10,437 nt of DNA from Smittium mucronatum (taxonomy: Eukaryota; Kickxellomycota; Harpellomycetes; Harpellales; Legeriomycetaceae), in the NCBI GenBank assembly GCA_001953115.1, contig LSSL01000152.1, positions 1-10,437 on the forward strand, in the 5' to 3' direction. Every line of letters begins with the position of its first letter. The stretch's first letter is position 1. Below are positions 8,606 to 10,437 of the stretch, piece after piece. Below the pieces are notes generated by a model. The model ran no database searches. It worked only from the letters and a program-made list of their open reading frames with translations, and was not told where the DNA came from. The translations under genes and the position numbers were made by a program.

Positions 8606-9976
8606 ATATTCTGTTTTATTTACCTGTTCCAGCGATATTTCAGTTTCTGATTTTTTTCTTCTTATTTCTTGGATTACTTTTTTTTTTATCTGAGAAATAT
8701 GAATTTTCTTTAGTTAATAACTTTTTTAAAAAACATTTAATATAAATTTATTATCATTTTTTTTTAAAAGTAACTTTCATCTTATCTTTTATATTATAAA
8801 CTAGACAATTGATTTTACCTACTAAGCATTTTACTAATAAAAAAATTATTAAATATTCTAAAACATATTTTTTCAAAAAAATTTAAAAATCCTTTAGTTT
8901 TTGTTATCATTTGGATTTCAAAATTTATTTATTTTGAATATGTGCTGAAGAAAACTCGTTTTATTTAATCCAATAATCTAAGTTTCATGTTTTTATTAAT
9001 GAATATTTTACCAAGCTTTTTTTAAAAAAATTTGGTGAGAATTTCAATAGTTAACTATTGTTTTAAATCATACTTTTCGATAAATATTATCTATTTATTC
9101 ACTATTTTTTGATATTTATGATTACAATATTTTAGTTTAACTCGGAAAAAAAATTATTGGATTTTCTGTTTTTTAGTGGGATTTAATTTTCAATATTTAT
9201 AACCGGGAACTATTATAACAAAAATAACTTAATATAGTGAATATTTTATTAAAATTTAAGATAAGAAAATATATTCAATCGTTTTAAGTGGTTTATTGAG
9301 TACTCAGCCCACACAAATTCAATATTTATTGCTATTAACTGTTTTATAGGTTACATGTATTGAATTTATTAATTAAATGCTTTATTTTCTTCACTCTATA
9401 GTTTAATTTCTGTCGTGGTACCTACTAACAATTCAATATTAAAAAATAATAATTAAAACAGTGGAATAATGAGATCCATTATTTTAATGAATTTCAGATA
9501 ATAAATTCTGAATTTATATAAGAAAAATTATAATTCCTCTATATTTCTTTTTAGGCAAATTTTAACAACTATTAAGGCTTTATAATAAAACTTTGTTTGT
9601 CAGTTATCATTATTTGAATTTCAAAGAACTTATTTTTAAATATTAAAAGTTAAAATTTTGGTAATTATTGAGTCGTAATTAGAATAGATTAAAGTAACCT
9701 CAAAACAGTCATCCAAAAATTAAATGAAATTATCATCAGTATAGAATTTTTTTTTGATATGATATCCGTTTCAATGTTGTTTTTTTTTGAAAATTGAGAA
9801 TAATTTTATTTAATAATCGTTATTTGATACTCCTTTGACGCAATATTTGTCCAAAGATCATCTTTCTTTTTTAATAATTAAATTCTTAGGTTTAATGCCG
9901 GTAAAATACTGAGCAGAGATTCAATTTTATATTTCAAACTTTTAAATTATAAATTTTATTAAATTCTCCGTCTAAT
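8606..9976. other. AT-rich stretch without a supported gene
   Basis: No standard-code open frame of 60 codons is present. A 16-bp perfect palindrome lies at 9045-9060, next to an imperfect inverted repeat built on T7 and A7 at 9011-9035. Palindromes of this length are expected about twice by chance in 10 kb of this composition. Confidence 0.55.
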
Positions 9977-9985
9977 GGGGGGGGG
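9977..9985. repeat. G9 homopolymer in AT-rich DNA
   Basis: Nine consecutive G are followed two bases later by TATAAAAA at 9988-9995. A run this long is effectively not expected at about 10% G. The adjacent TATA-like word is common in such AT-rich DNA, so I do not call a promoter. Confidence 0.9.
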
Positions 9986-10167
9986 TGTATAAAAACTCTT
10001 ATCGGCTCACTAGTTTTTAACTGAGGGTTATTCGGTAGGAGCTATATAAATCTTGATTATTTTGTGGTACCTTTGAAAATATTTCTTTTTATATCAAGGG
10101 CTTTATTGTTATAATGGTTATAATTGACAGAATTTAAAATAATACAAACGAATTAGAGATATATTTT

Positions 10168-10178
10168 GGGGGGAGGGG
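10168..10178. repeat. G6-A-G4 tract
   Basis: Six G, one A and four G occur in a row within AT-rich flanks, 182 bases to the right of the G9 tract. Only two G-runs are present, so this is not a complete intramolecular four-run quadruplex motif. Confidence 0.85.
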
Positions 10179-10411
10179 AGACTTTTATTTTAAACTTTTG
10201 TGGCCGATGGAGCATAAATAGCTTTAATTTTGCGATCAACGCTAGCATTTTACCAACAAATCTTATATGTTATTTGATAAAACAAGATGAAAATTAATTT
10301 AAAAGTTAATTCATACAAATAAGGATGTGAAAAAATTTAGAAACTAAAAATATTTAATAAATTTTAGAGTATTTTGCTGAGTATATCTTTTAAATTGAAT
10401 AAACAGAATAA

Positions 10412-10437
10412 AATAATAATAATAATAATAATAATAA
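10412..10437. repeat. (AAT)n microsatellite running off the window
   Basis: Eight perfect AAT units plus AA reach the last base of the window, so the true length is unknown. The six bases before it are also A/T only. It is the only clear tandem repeat in the AT-rich zone. Confidence 0.95.

Noticed and set aside
9011..9060. A 16-bp perfect palindrome (9045-9060) beside an imperfect T7/A7 inverted repeat, considered as an origin or binding site
   Set aside because: With about 80% A+T, roughly two perfect 16-bp palindromes are expected per 10 kb, and nothing else nearby indicates a functional site.
9988..10020. TATAAAAA followed by an initiator-like TCACTAGT, considered as a core promoter
   Set aside because: TATA-like words occur throughout this AT-rich sequence, and no open frame or transcript evidence lies downstream on the plus strand.
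1..10437. CRISPR array, tRNA, insertion sequence or telomeric repeats
   Set aside because: No regularly spaced direct repeats, cloverleaf with a GTTC-type T-loop, transposase frame, or repeated telomere-type hexamers were seen on either strand.
9934..10437. 167-codon TGA-free minus-strand frame at the right edge, readable if TAA and TAG were sense codons
   Set aside because: At this base composition TGA appears only about once per 60 codons, so a TGA-free run of this length is expected several times by chance in six frames of 10 kb.

Overview
The window is almost entirely AT-rich DNA with no confidently identifiable gene. A long gene-poor stretch without stable RNAs, operons or long open frames does not look like a bacterial or phage genome. 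It fits best as intergenic or gene-desert DNA of an AT-rich eukaryotic nuclear genome, such as an invertebrate, a microsporidian or another protist. The sequence alone does not name the organism. CpG is not depleted in the sample I counted (5 seen against about 3 expected at 4681-4920), so a heavily methylated vertebrate-type genome is unlikely.

There are two compositional zones. Positions 1 to about 400 are mixed composition: 44% GC over 1-360 and about 51% over 121-300. This zone holds a 10-bp-stem hairpin, a small in-register duplication and a 61-codon minus-strand open frame with a Ser/Asp/Glu-rich then Arg-rich tail. It looks like the edge of a gene, mobile element or older insertion cut by the window's left end. 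From about 400 to the right end the DNA drops abruptly to roughly 15-26% GC and stays there.

Within the AT-rich zone, 3837-5332 is slightly richer in GC (about 26% against 18% in a sampled stretch at 6601-6840) and carries most of the longer standard-code open frames, chiefly on the minus strand. I could fit a four-exon minus-strand model of 164 codons there (5332-5116, 4951-4901, 4711-4685, 4546-4347), with GT/AG borders and all three introns in phase 1. The model was found by eye with freedom of choice. It has no recognised domain, and its first exon shows no low-GC third codon position, so confidence is low. Further short minus-strand open runs lie at 2318-2497, 2860-2985, 6027-6182, 7606-7683 and 8161-8286. 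They may be exons, gene relics or chance.

Other observations are isolated G or C homopolymers in a base composition that should almost never produce them, an (AAT)n microsatellite running off the right end, and a long minus-strand stretch nearly free of TGA. That last signal prompted a test of a reassigned-stop genetic code, which the codon-position composition did not support. No tRNA, rRNA, CRISPR array, insertion sequence or telomeric repeat was recognised.
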